Part shown: positions 34,348 to 43,220 of the stretch, piece by piece | How the letters are laid out: each line of letters opens with the position of its first letter | Position numbering within the stretch: position 1 is the first letter of the stretch | Assembly: GCF_040049215.1 (NCBI RefSeq) | Contig: NZ_JBDZDN010000001.1 | Location: forward strand, 2,480,001 to 2,544,000 | Length of the DNA: 64,000 nucleotides | Direction: 5' to 3' | Origin: Mesorhizobium_K sp040049215 | Lineage (GTDB): Bacteria > Pseudomonadota > Alphaproteobacteria > Rhizobiales > Rhizobiaceae | The notes under the pieces: model-generated | Database searches by the model: none | The model's input: the letters and a program-made list of their open reading frames with translations, nothing else | What the model was told of the DNA's origin: nothing | Made by a program: the position numbers and the translations under genes

Positions 34348-34836
34348 CTATTTCAGCGAGTGGATCAGCTTCATCGAGGTCACGGCAAGAGCGAGGTTGA
34401 CGCCGGTCTGCGCCTGGACGCTCAGCGGCTGAAGCGTGAAAGACCGCTGGAAACCACCGACCAAAAGGTTGGCGCCGCCGCCTGCGACGATGCTCGCCTC
34501 GGCGTTGACACCGAGATAGTCGCCGGCAAGCTGGCCGTCCTCATAGTCGCGGCTGACCGCAAGAACGGCCCATTGCAGCGAACCCTGATGCGTCACGCCG
34601 AGGTCGACGCCGAACTTGGAGATGAAGCCGGTATAATACTCCCTGCCGCCGCCGCGGGAGGACTTGAAGGTGCAGGAGAGCCCCTTGTTGGAAGCGATGA
34701 TCATGGCGGTCCCGCCGTCGATCTCGCAGGTGAGAAGACCAAGCTTCACGTCGCCTGCGCCGGCGGGAGATACGAGAAGAGCCGCGCCGAGCAAGGCGGC
34801 AAGGAGGCTGGTGATTTTCGTGATCATCGAGGTCAT
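34348..34836 (-). CDS. DUF992 secreted protein, copy 2
   Basis: The 162-residue precursor has a signal peptide and the same DUF992 plan as the neighbour: 'GLLTCEIDGGTAMIIAS', 'GVDLGVTHQG' and 'TLQPLSVQAQTGVNLAL'. The C-termini are nearly identical over about 20 residues, while the middle is quite different, as in an older tandem duplication. ATG 34836 or the in-frame ATG 34827 could be the start; neither has a strong ribosome site. The gene lies 98 bases ahead of copy 1 and may share its transcript. Confidence 0.87.
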   Translation of the reverse strand: MTSMITKITSLLAALLGAALLVSPAGAGDVKLGLLTCEIDGGTAMIIASNKGLSCTFKSSRGGGREYYTGFISKFGVDLGVTHQGSLQWAVLAVSRDYEDGQLAGDYLGVNAEASIVAGGGANLLVGGFQRSFTLQPLSVQAQTGVNLALAVTSMKLIHSLK

Positions 34837-34870
34837 CCAAAGGTTTGCGTGAAATTGACAGGCGAAGAAC

Positions 34871-35719
34871 TCAGGTCGCTTTCGTACGCGCCAGTCCGTC
34901 CACCGCTGGCTTGTAGTTCGGGTCGAGCCGCACCGCCTGCTGATAGGACTTCGCGGCCTTCGCCTTGTCGCCGCGCCGCTCGTAGATGAGCGCCTGATTG
35001 GCCCAGCTCTCGGCAATTCTTCCATCTAGCTTGATCGCCGTGTTGAAGTCGGCGAAGGCGTTGTCCTCGTCGTTCGTCGCCAGATAGGAGAGGCCGCGGC
35101 CGTTATATGGCTCCGGCGCGTTGGGCGACAGCGAGATCGAGGTCGAGAAATCCTCGATTGCAAAGGCGTGCTGGCCTTGGCTCTGATAGATCAGGCCGCG
35201 ATTGTGGTAGGCGCGCGCGTCGGTCGTGTCGAGCTGGATCGCCTTCTGGAAATCGTTGAAAGCCTCGGTGACGCGGCCGGCCTTCCGGTAAAGGTTGCCG
35301 CGGCCGATATAGGCCGCGTCATAGTTCGGGTTCAGCTGGATGGCCTTGTTGTAGTCCGCGAGCGCCGCCGCCTGATCGCCGAGAAAGCGCTGAATCAGCG
35401 CGCGGTTCGAATAGGCTTGATAGAAGTTCGGCTTGAGCTGGATTGCCCGGTCGAAATCCTTCAGCGCCTCGCGGTATTTGCCGCCGCGTCCATAGGCCGA
35501 GCCGCGGACATTGTAGGCTTCCGGATCCTGCGGGTTGCGGTCGATGACGGCAGTCAGCGACGCGATGTTCTGGTCAGAGCCCTGCGCGGTGTCGATGGTG
35601 GTGAGTTCGCCCGTCGGGCCGCTCTGGCAAGCGGAAACCAGGAGGCAGGCAACCAACGCCGCCATCATCGTCGTACCGCTTCGCATCGTCGGCTTGCGGT
35701 CGCCAATGGCTGCATTCAT
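34871..35719 (-). CDS. TPR-repeat lipoprotein (NlpI-like)
   Basis: The 282-residue protein has a short N-terminus, a hydrophobic core and a lipobox LVSAC (Cys about 31), followed by six or more tetratricopeptide repeats of 34 residues (for example 'AYNVRGSAYGRGGKYREALKDFDRAI', each ending in 'IQL.P'). It should be an outer- or inner-membrane lipoprotein acting as a protein-interaction scaffold, as NlpI does in cell-envelope upkeep. GGGAAG precedes the ATG at 35719. It lies 34 bases upstream of the DUF992 pair on the same strand. Confidence 0.86.
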   Translation of the reverse strand: MNAAIGDRKPTMRSGTTMMAALVACLLVSACQSGPTGELTTIDTAQGSDQNIASLTAVIDRNPQDPEAYNVRGSAYGRGGKYREALKDFDRAIQLKPNFYQAYSNRALIQRFLGDQAAALADYNKAIQLNPNYDAAYIGRGNLYRKAGRVTEAFNDFQKAIQLDTTDARAYHNRGLIYQSQGQHAFAIEDFSTSISLSPNAPEPYNGRGLSYLATNDEDNAFADFNTAIKLDGRIAESWANQALIYERRGDKAKAAKSYQQAVRLDPNYKPAVDGLARTKAT

Positions 35720-35788
35720 TGCGTTTCTTCCCTAAATGCGGCCTGGCTGCCGGTTATGGTCCCCGCATCGCGTCCCCCGAGCGCGATG

Positions 35789-35828
35789 AAAAAACGAAAG
35801 GTGGCGGCGACTCGCATCGCCCCACCTT
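35789..35828 (-). terminator. Terminator after rpsU
   Basis: On the minus strand AAGGTGGGGCGA pairs with TCGCCGCCACCTT (one bulge), followed by TCGTTTTTTC. This is a typical strong intrinsic terminator 40 bases after the rpsU stop. It also isolates the TPR gene promoter. Confidence 0.88.
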
Positions 35829-35867
35829 GATGGTCGTATCGTCGGAAAAGGACGAAAAGGAGGCGCG

Positions 35868-36137
35868 TCAGCGCGCCGGACGTCCTGCACCGGGTCCGCC
35901 GGCGGCGCCAGCGACGGGACGCGGCGTCATCGGCAGCAGGCCCTCGCGCTGGGCGCGCTTGCGAGCCAGCTTGCGAGCGCGGCGAACGGCCTCCGCCTTT
36001 TCGCGGGCGCGCTTCTCGGAGGGCTTCTCGTAATGTCCGCGCATCTTCATTTCGCGGAAGATGCCTTCGCGCTGCATTTTCTTCTTGAGCGCGCGAAGCG
36101 CCTGGTCAACATTGTTGTCGCGGACGAGTACCTGCAC
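35868..36137 (-). CDS. rpsU: 30S ribosomal protein S21
   Basis: The 89-residue protein opens with the S21 signature 'MQVLVRDNNVDQALRALKKKMQREG' region and 'EMKMRGHYEKPSEKR', then a basic helix. S21 binds the small subunit near the anti-Shine-Dalgarno region and helps initiation. The C-terminal Pro/Gly/Ala tail after residue 65 ('MTPRPVAGAAGG') is an extension beyond the usual core. AGGA lies before the ATG. It is monocistronic with its own terminator. Confidence 0.95.
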   Translation of the reverse strand: MQVLVRDNNVDQALRALKKKMQREGIFREMKMRGHYEKPSEKRAREKAEAVRRARKLARKRAQREGLLPMTPRPVAGAAGGPGAGRPAR

Positions 36138-36396
36138 GGGCGATCCTGTCTTTCGTGTTCAAAAACAAGGCGCTAGCTCAAGTCGAAGCTTATAGCCAAC
36201 TGCCTCCGCGGCGGCCTCCACCGCGAATTGTGGCGGCTGATAGCAGAATCAGGGCCGGATGTCGAGTGCGTAACGCCGCTTCATGGAAGCACGCATCCTG
36301 GCACCAGAAGTCAGCGCGACTGCATCATCGACTTGACGGCGGTCGGGCGTATCTGCAATCCCGACGCGTACAGACAAGCATCCCCCGAGACAAGCA

Positions 36397-37611
36397 GTGA
36401 CCGATACCAGCATGCAGGCACGGCCTTCCAGCGCCGAGGGCACCGTATTTGCCGTCATCCTGGCGGTAAGCCTCTGCCACTTCATCAACGACGTCATGCA
36501 GTCGCTGCTGGCCGCGATCTATCCGCTGCTGAAGGACAGCTATCGCCTCGACTTCTGGCAGATCGGCCTGCTGACTCTGGCCTTCCAGGGGACGGCATCG
36601 CTGCTGCAGCCCTTCATCGGTATGTATACGGACAGGCGTCCGCTGCCCTATTCGCTGCCGGTCGGCATGGCGTCGTCGCTCGTCGGCCTCATCGTTCTCG
36701 CCTATGCGCACAGCTACGGCGTGCTGGTGCTCGGCGCGATGCTGATCGGCCTCGGCTCGGCGATCTTCCATCCAGAATCGTCGCGCGTCGCCCGCCTCGC
36801 ATCCGGCGGCCGCTTCGGCCTGGCGCAGTCGATCTTTCAGCTCGGGGGCAATTTCGGCCAGGCGGTCGGGCCGCTGCTCGCGGCTTTCATCGTGGTGCCT
36901 TTTGGCCAGACCAGCGTATCCTGGTTCACCGCCGGCTCGCTGGTCGGCATCGTCGTTTTGTGGCAGGTGGGCGGCTGGTACGCGGCGCATCTGCGCGACC
37001 GCCACGGGCGCAAGATGCCGGCGCCGATGTTCCCCGCGTTGCCCAGGGGGAAGGTCGTGGCCGCGCTTGTCGTGCTGACGATCCTCACCTTCTCGAAAAA
37101 CATCTACATGGCGTCGCTGTCGAGCTACTACACATTCTACGCCATCGACACGTTCGGCGTCTCGGTGCAGGGATCGCAGCTCATGCTGTTCGCCTTCCTC
37201 GGCGCATCCGCGGCGGGACTGGTGCTCGGCGGCCTGTTCGGCGACCGCTTCGGGGCCAAGACCGTGATCTGGTTCTCGATCCTCGGCGTGCTGCCCTTCA
37301 CGCTGGCGCTGCCCTACGCCAACCTTTTCTGGATAAACGTGCTCACGATCCTGATCGGGCTCATCCTGTCGTCGGCATTCTCCGCGATCGTGGTGTTCGC
37401 GCAGGAACTCGTTCCCGGCCGCGTCGGCATGATCGCCGGCATATTCTTCGGGCTCGCCTTCGGCTTCGGCGGCATAGGTGCTGCCGCACTCGGCGTGCTC
37501 GCCGACTACAGGGGCATCGACTATGTCTTCTGGCTGTGCTCGTTCCTGCCGCTGCTCGGCCTGCTGACGATCTTCCTGCCGAACATGAAGGCGGCGCGCG
37601 CCAGCCGCTGA
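36397..37611 (+). CDS. MFS exporter, fosmidomycin-resistance (Fsr) type
   Basis: The 404-residue protein has twelve hydrophobic segments and the Fsr-type opening 'CHFINDVMQSLLAAIYPLLK', with an MFS loop 'FIGMYTDRRPLPY'. Proteins of this type export toxic compounds such as fosmidomycin. The actual substrate here is unknown. The start is a GTG at 36397, with ATG 36412 as a weaker choice. It precedes the sarcosine oxidase genes by about 120 bases and probably belongs to a separate unit. Confidence 0.85.
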   Translation: MTDTSMQARPSSAEGTVFAVILAVSLCHFINDVMQSLLAAIYPLLKDSYRLDFWQIGLLTLAFQGTASLLQPFIGMYTDRRPLPYSLPVGMASSLVGLIVLAYAHSYGVLVLGAMLIGLGSAIFHPESSRVARLASGGRFGLAQSIFQLGGNFGQAVGPLLAAFIVVPFGQTSVSWFTAGSLVGIVVLWQVGGWYAAHLRDRHGRKMPAPMFPALPRGKVVAALVVLTILTFSKNIYMASLSSYYTFYAIDTFGVSVQGSQLMLFAFLGASAAGLVLGGLFGDRFGAKTVIWFSILGVLPFTLALPYANLFWINVLTILIGLILSSAFSAIVVFAQELVPGRVGMIAGIFFGLAFGFGGIGAAALGVLADYRGIDYVFWLCSFLPLLGLLTIFLPNMKAARASR

Positions 37612-37729
37612 CGGACGGCGCAAAGCGGCAAACGCCGTCGCTATCAGCGCAAGGGTGACACAGGCTTTTCGCTAGTGGTACACCTCGCATCCGGTCGAGT
37701 CAGGCTGCCAGCGAGGCTATCGAAACAGC

Positions 37730-38983
37730 ATGCGGAAATATTCGGTATTTGCGATCGCCCGGGAAGCGATGCGCGGCCACAAGGGCTGGGAGGAGCAATG
37801 GTCCTCGCCCGAACCGCGCGCCGAATACGATGTGATCATCGTCGGCGCCGGCGGACATGGTCTCGCCACCGCCTACTATCTCGCCAAGCAGCATGGCATC
37901 ACCAATGTCGCGGTGCTGGAAAAGGGCTGGCTCGGCGGCGGCAACACGGGCCGCAACACCACCATCATCCGCTCCAACTATCTCTACGACGAGAGCGCGG
38001 CGATCTACGATCACGCGCTCAAGCTCTGGGACGGTCTCTCCCAGGATCTGAACTACAACGTCATGTATTCGGCGCGTGGTGTCATGATGCTGGCCCACAA
38101 CGTGCATGACATCCAGGTGCTGAAGCGCCACATCCACGCCAACCGGCTGAACGGCGTCGACAATGAATTCCTGACGCCCGAGCAGGCGAAGGAATTCTGC
38201 CCGCCGCTGAACATTTCGAAGAACGCGCGCTATCCGGTGATGGGCGCAGCCCTTCAGCGGCGCGGCGGCACCGCCCGCCACGATGCGGTTGCCTGGGGCT
38301 ATGCGCGCGGCGCGTCGGCGCGCGGCGTGCACATCATCCAGAACTGCGAGGTGAAGGGAATCAAGCGCGCAGCGAACGGCGCGGTCACCGGCGTCGAGAC
38401 GACGAAGGGCTTCATCGGAGCCAAGAAGGTCGGCGTCGTCGCGGCCGGTCATTCGTCGGTCATCATGGACATGGCCGGCGTGAGAATGCCGCTGGAAAGT
38501 TATCCATTGCAGGCGCTCGTGTCGGAGCCGGTCAAGCCGGTGTTTCCCTGCGTCGTCATGTCGAACACGGTGCACGCCTACATCTCGCAGTCCGACAAGG
38601 GCGAACTGGTCATCGGCGCCGGCACCGACCAGTATGTCTCCTACTCGCAGACCGGGGGCCTGCACATCCTCAACCACACGCTCGACGCCATCTGCGAGAT
38701 GTTCCCCATGTTCACGCGCATGAAGATGCTGCGCTCCTGGGGCGGCATCGTCGACGTGACCCCGGACCGTTCGCCGATCCTGGCCAAGACGCCGGTGCCC
38801 GGCCTCTATGTCAACTGCGGCTGGGGCACGGGCGGCTTCAAGGCGACGCCGGGTTCGGGCCACGTCTTTGCCCACACCATCGCCAACGACCAGCCGCATC
38901 CGATCAACGCCCCGTTCACGCTGGAGCGGTTCAAGACCGGCCGGCTGATCGACGAGGCGGCAGCCGCCGCCGTGGCGCACTAG
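37730..38983 (+). CDS. soxB: Sarcosine oxidase beta subunit
   Basis: The 417-residue flavoprotein has the FAD motif 'DVIIVGAGGHGLATAYYLA' (about 34-52) and the SoxB features for covalent FMN and FAD placing (His in 'RHDAVAW'). It carries the substrate-oxidising site of the four-subunit enzyme that turns sarcosine into glycine plus a one-carbon unit on tetrahydrofolate. The ATG at 37730 starts the operon; the gap to soxD is 14 bases. Confidence 0.93.
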   Translation: MRKYSVFAIAREAMRGHKGWEEQWSSPEPRAEYDVIIVGAGGHGLATAYYLAKQHGITNVAVLEKGWLGGGNTGRNTTIIRSNYLYDESAAIYDHALKLWDGLSQDLNYNVMYSARGVMMLAHNVHDIQVLKRHIHANRLNGVDNEFLTPEQAKEFCPPLNISKNARYPVMGAALQRRGGTARHDAVAWGYARGASARGVHIIQNCEVKGIKRAANGAVTGVETTKGFIGAKKVGVVAAGHSSVIMDMAGVRMPLESYPLQALVSEPVKPVFPCVVMSNTVHAYISQSDKGELVIGAGTDQYVSYSQTGGLHILNHTLDAICEMFPMFTRMKMLRSWGGIVDVTPDRSPILAKTPVPGLYVNCGWGTGGFKATPGSGHVFAHTIANDQPHPINAPFTLERFKTGRLIDEAAAAAVAH

Positions 38984-38997
38984 GAGCCGGAGGAAAC

Positions 38998-39396
38998 ATG
39001 CTTCTCATCCGTTGCCCCTATTGCGAGGAAGAGCGTCCGGAACTCGAGTTCCGCAACGCCGGCGAGGCGCATATCGCGCGCTCGACCGACATCGCCTCGA
39101 TCAGTGACGACGACTTCGAAAAGTTCTTTTTCATCCGCTCGAACCCGAAGGGGATCATCTTCGAGCGGTGGCGGCACGTGCATGGCTGCGCGCGGTTCTT
39201 CAACGCCGCGCGCGACACCGTCACCGACAAGTTCCTCGCCGTCTACAAGGCGGGCGAGCCGAAACCCGATCTTGCGAAGCTCGCGTCGAGTGATCCTGCC
39301 GCCTATGCCAACCGTCCTCCGGATCAGCTCAACGTGAAGAAGACCGACGTGAATAAGCCCGCTCGGCGCGCGCCTGCGAAGAAGAAGGACGCGTGA
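38998..39396 (+). CDS. soxD: Sarcosine oxidase delta subunit
   Basis: The 132-residue protein has the zinc-binding 'CPYCEEERPELEF' and 'HVHGCARFFN' pattern of SoxD, which holds the oxidase together through a Cys3His zinc site. The tail is Lys/Ala-rich, longer than usual. GGAGG lies before the ATG. Its stop overlaps soxA. Confidence 0.92.
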   Translation: MLLIRCPYCEEERPELEFRNAGEAHIARSTDIASISDDDFEKFFFIRSNPKGIIFERWRHVHGCARFFNAARDTVTDKFLAVYKAGEPKPDLAKLASSDPAAYANRPPDQLNVKKTDVNKPARRAPAKKKDA

Positions 39397-42389
39397 TGGC
39401 CGAACCGTTCCGCATTTCGGGCGCCGGCCGCCTGACGCCCGCAAAAACCGTGCGCTTCAGCTTCGACGGCAAGCCTTACAGCGGCCTGCAAGGCGACACG
39501 CTCGCCTCGGCGCTGCTCGCCAACGGCGTCCATTTGGTCGGCCGTTCGTTCAAATACCATCGCCCGCGCGGCATCCTGTCGGCCGGCGCGGAGGAACCCA
39601 ACGCGCTGGTCCAGGTCGAGCGCGATGCCGCGCGCAAGACGCCGAACGTCCGCGCCACGGTGCAGGAGCTCTATGACGGGCTGACGGCGCATTCGCAGAA
39701 CCGATGGCCATCGCTTTCCTTCGACGTCGGCGCGGTCAACGACATCGCTTCGCCGTTCTTCTCGGCCGGCTTCTACTACAAGACGTTCATGTGGCCAAAG
39801 GCGGCGTGGAAGCACCTTTACGAGCCGAAGATCCGCGCGGCCGCCGGTCTTGGCGTCGCGCCCGACCAGCCCGACCCCGACCACTATTCGTCGCGCTTCG
39901 CCCATTGCGAGGTGCTGGTGCTGGGCGGCGGCGCCGCCGGCATCGCGGCAGCACTTGCCGCGGCCGAGACTGGTGTGCGCGTTATTCTCGCCGACGAGCA
40001 GGCCGAGTTGGGCGGCGCGCTGCGCTTCGAGAGCGGCGCCAGGATCGACGGGCAAGATGGCTGGGCGTGGGCGCAATCGAGCATTGCCAAGCTCGCGGCG
40101 ATGGACAACGTCCGCCTGCTGCCGCGCACGACTGCATTTGGATATTACGCACAGAACTTCGTCGGGCTCACCGAGCGCGTCACCGACCATCTCGCCAATC
40201 CCGGCCGCGACCTGCCGCGCGAGCGGCTCTGGCAGGTGCGCGCGAAGAAGGTTGTGCTCGCCACCGGCGCGATCGAGCGGCAGATGGTGTTTGCCGACAA
40301 CGACCGCCCCGGCGTCATGCTGGCGTCGGCGGCGCGCACCTATCTCAACCACTATGGCGTCGCGGTCGGCCGCAATGTCGGCGTCTACACCGCCAACGAC
40401 AGCGCCTATGCCGCCGCGATCGACCTCAAGAAGGCCGGCGTCGGCATCGCCGCCATCGTCGATCTGCGCGACAACCCGCACGGGCCGCTGATCGACGCGG
40501 CACGCGCCGCGGGCATCGAGATCCATGATGGTCGCGCCGTGGTCCGCGTCGGCGGCAAGCTGCGCGTCACTCACATGGTGGTGCAGCCCAAGACCGGTGG
40601 CGGCGAGCGCTCCATTGGCATCGACGCGCTTTTGATGTCGGCCGGCTGGACGCCTTCGGTGCACCTGTTCTCGCAGTCGCGCGGCAAGGTCTCCTTCAAC
40701 TACGAGACCAAGCGCTTCGTGCCAGGCACATATGCGCAGGACTGCATCTGCGTCGGCGCCGGCAACGGGACCGACGGTTTGTCGGCCTCGATCGACGAGG
40801 CCTATGCCGCAGGGATAAAGGCGGCCAGGGAAGCAGGCGGAAAAGCGGTGAAATCCGCCAGGCCCAAGGTCGATGCCAGCGAGGGCTGGTCGCGCGGCAT
40901 GCTGGGTGCAGGGCCTGGCGCGGGGCCGAACACCACGGTCAAGGCCTTCGTCGATTTCCAGAACGACGTCACCGCCAAGGACATCCGCCAGGCGGTGCAT
41001 GAGGGCATGCGGTCGATCGAGCACGTCAAGCGCTTCACCACCAACGGCATGGCGACCGATCAGGGCAAGACATCCAACATGCACGGACTGGCGATTGCCG
41101 CCGAGGCTTTGGGTAAGCAGATACCGGAAGTCGGGCTGACCACCTTCCGCGCGCCCTATACGCCGGTCACCTTCGGGGCGATCGTCAACCATGCGCGCGG
41201 GCCGTTGTTCGATCCGACGCGCCGCACCGCCACCCACGCATGGGCCGAGCGCCAAGGCGCCGTGTTCGAGGATGTCGGCCAGTGGAAGCGCGCCTGGTAC
41301 TTTCCACGCGCCGGAGAGGACATGCACGCCGCCGTCAACCGCGAGTGCGTGACCGTTCGCAAGACGGCCGGCCTGTTCGACGCCTCCACGCTCGGCAAGA
41401 TCGAGGTGGTCGGGCCGGACGCCGCGAAGTTCATGGAGCTTCTCTACACCAATCCATGGGAGAAGCTCGAACCCGGCCGCTGCCGTTACGGGATCATGCT
41501 GCGCGAGGACGGTTTTATCTATGACGACGGCGTCGTCGGCCGGCTCGCCCCCGACCGCTTCCACGTGACGACGACGACCGGGGGCGCGGCCCGCGTCATG
41601 AACATGATGGAGGACTATCTCCAGACCGAATTCCCTGAGCTCAACGTGTGGCTGACCTCGATCTCCGAGCAGTGGGCGGTCATCGCTGTACAGGGACCGA
41701 ATTCGCGTGAGATCGTCGAGCCGCTGGTCGAAGGCATCGACATGTCCGACGAGGCGATGCCGCATATGTCGGTGCGTGAAGGCAAGATCTGCGGGGTGCC
41801 GACGCGGCTTTTCCGCATGTCCTTCACCGGCGACCGCGGTTTCGAGGTCAATGTGCCGGCCGACTACGGGCAGGCGGTGTGGGAAGCGCTGTGGGCCGAA
41901 GGCCAGAAGCACGGCGCTTGCGCCTACGGCACCGAGGCCATGCACGTCCTGCGCGCCGAGAAGGGATACATCATCGTCGGCCAGGACACGGACGGCACGG
42001 TGACCCCTGCCGACGCCGGCCTCGACTGGGCGGTCGGCAAGAAGAAGACCGATTTCGTCGGCATACGCGGCCTGATGCGGCCCGACCTCGTCGCCGCAGG
42101 GCGCAAGCAACTCGTCGGCCTGAAGACCAAGGACCCGAAGACCGTGCTGGAAGAGGGCGCGCAGATCGTAGGCAATCCAAAACAGCCGATTCCTATGAAG
42201 ATGATCGGCCATGTCACATCGAGCTATTGGTCGGAGAATTGCGGCCGCTCGATCGCCATGGGTCTCGTGGTCGACGGCCGGTCGCGTCTGGGCGAGACGC
42301 TGTTCGTGCCGATGCCCACAGGCGCCATCGAAGTCGAGATCTGCTCGCCGGTGTTCTTCGACGAGAAGGGAGGCCGCCTCAATGGCTAA
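39396..42389 (+). CDS. soxA: Sarcosine oxidase alpha subunit
   Basis: The 997-residue protein has an N-terminal ferredoxin-like fold, an NAD/FAD-binding 'VLVLGGGAAGIAAALAAAE' (about 171-189), and a C-terminal aminomethyltransferase (GcvT-like) half that takes up the one-carbon unit. The subunit binds NAD and passes methylene to tetrahydrofolate. ATG 39396 overlaps the soxD stop (GTGATGG); a GTG at 39393 is also possible. Confidence 0.93.
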   Translation: MAEPFRISGAGRLTPAKTVRFSFDGKPYSGLQGDTLASALLANGVHLVGRSFKYHRPRGILSAGAEEPNALVQVERDAARKTPNVRATVQELYDGLTAHSQNRWPSLSFDVGAVNDIASPFFSAGFYYKTFMWPKAAWKHLYEPKIRAAAGLGVAPDQPDPDHYSSRFAHCEVLVLGGGAAGIAAALAAAETGVRVILADEQAELGGALRFESGARIDGQDGWAWAQSSIAKLAAMDNVRLLPRTTAFGYYAQNFVGLTERVTDHLANPGRDLPRERLWQVRAKKVVLATGAIERQMVFADNDRPGVMLASAARTYLNHYGVAVGRNVGVYTANDSAYAAAIDLKKAGVGIAAIVDLRDNPHGPLIDAARAAGIEIHDGRAVVRVGGKLRVTHMVVQPKTGGGERSIGIDALLMSAGWTPSVHLFSQSRGKVSFNYETKRFVPGTYAQDCICVGAGNGTDGLSASIDEAYAAGIKAAREAGGKAVKSARPKVDASEGWSRGMLGAGPGAGPNTTVKAFVDFQNDVTAKDIRQAVHEGMRSIEHVKRFTTNGMATDQGKTSNMHGLAIAAEALGKQIPEVGLTTFRAPYTPVTFGAIVNHARGPLFDPTRRTATHAWAERQGAVFEDVGQWKRAWYFPRAGEDMHAAVNRECVTVRKTAGLFDASTLGKIEVVGPDAAKFMELLYTNPWEKLEPGRCRYGIMLREDGFIYDDGVVGRLAPDRFHVTTTTGGAARVMNMMEDYLQTEFPELNVWLTSISEQWAVIAVQGPNSREIVEPLVEGIDMSDEAMPHMSVREGKICGVPTRLFRMSFTGDRGFEVNVPADYGQAVWEALWAEGQKHGACAYGTEAMHVLRAEKGYIIVGQDTDGTVTPADAGLDWAVGKKKTDFVGIRGLMRPDLVAAGRKQLVGLKTKDPKTVLEEGAQIVGNPKQPIPMKMIGHVTSSYWSENCGRSIAMGLVVDGRSRLGETLFVPMPTGAIEVEICSPVFFDEKGGRLNG

Positions 42390-42939
42390 GGCAGTTCAGG
42401 CCGCCGTCCGAAACCCGGCTATGGCGGGCCGCGAATTCTCGGCGAAAAATGCAAAGCTCGCCATGCTGCCGCCCGCGCATCGAATCTCGTTGCGCGCGCC
42501 CGCCGCGTCCGTCGCCGCGCTGTCCGAGGCGCTTGGGCTAACGCTGCCGCAGAAGCCCAAAGCCTCGGCGTCGGAGGGCAGCCGCTCCGCGCTGTGGCTC
42601 GGACCGGACGAGTGGCTTGTCATCGACGACGGCGCCAGCGACCCGCTGAAAGCCTGCGCCGGCGTCGAGGCGCTGCATTCGGCGGTCGGCGTTTCCCACC
42701 GCAATGTCGCGATCTCGGTCACCGGACCCGGCGCCGCGAACATTATCAACGCCGGCTGTCCGCAGGATTTGTCGCTTGTGGCGTTTCCGGTCGGCGCATG
42801 CTCTCGCACCGTCCTTGGCAAGGCGGAGATCGTTCTCATGCGCACGGCGGAGGATGCCTTCCGTGTCGAATGCTGGCGCTCCTTCTCCGATTATGTCTTC
42901 ACCTTCCTCACCGATGCAGCGCAGGATGCTGCCGCCTGA
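42382..42939 (+). CDS. soxG: Sarcosine oxidase gamma subunit
   Basis: The 185-residue protein matches SoxG: 'LWLGPDEWLVID', 'SHRNVAISVTGP' and 'VECWRSFSDYVFTFL'. It overlaps the end of soxA by eight bases, with GGGAGG upstream of ATG 42382, so all four sox genes are one unit. No glyA, purU or folD gene follows, although these often accompany the operon in other bacteria. Confidence 0.92.
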   Translation: MAKAVQAAVRNPAMAGREFSAKNAKLAMLPPAHRISLRAPAASVAALSEALGLTLPQKPKASASEGSRSALWLGPDEWLVIDDGASDPLKACAGVEALHSAVGVSHRNVAISVTGPGAANIINAGCPQDLSLVAFPVGACSRTVLGKAEIVLMRTAEDAFRVECWRSFSDYVFTFLTDAAQDAAA

Positions 42940-43007
42940 CGGCTGTCGGGCTGACATCGACCGCCACATTGCCTATCTTGCTAGGTAGACAGCGAGGACG
43001 ATGCGAG

Positions 43008-43217
43008 ATGGCGAGCCCAAAAACGCCCAACGATGCGAAGAAATCTCCTGCGGTGAAATCGCTCGAACGCGAGCAAAGCAAGCAGCCGCACCTGTCACCG
43101 AAGCAGGAACGCGATGAGGAACTCGAGGAAGGCCTCGAAGACACGTTTCCGGCCAGCGACCCGATTTCCGTGATCTCTTCGTCTATTCCCGGTAAGCCCA
43201 AGAAGAAGCAGAAATAG
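43008..43217 (+). CDS. Small conserved hydrophilic protein
   Basis: The 69-residue protein is very polar and contains 'EEGLEDTFPASDPISV', a motif I recall in many short alphaproteobacterial proteins of unknown role. Both ends are Lys-rich and probably disordered. GAGGA lies about nine bases before the ATG at 43008. It lies 68 bases after soxG and faces the LysR gene, four bases from its stop. Confidence 0.68.
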   Translation: MASPKTPNDAKKSPAVKSLEREQSKQPHLSPKQERDEELEEGLEDTFPASDPISVISSSIPGKPKKKQK

Positions 43218-43220
43218 CCG

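Noticed and set aside
39324..42212. A 962-residue open frame on the minus strand opposite soxA
   Set aside because: soxA on the plus strand is clearly real. The minus frame is open because of high GC third positions, and its translation is rich in Arg/His/Asp with no domain.
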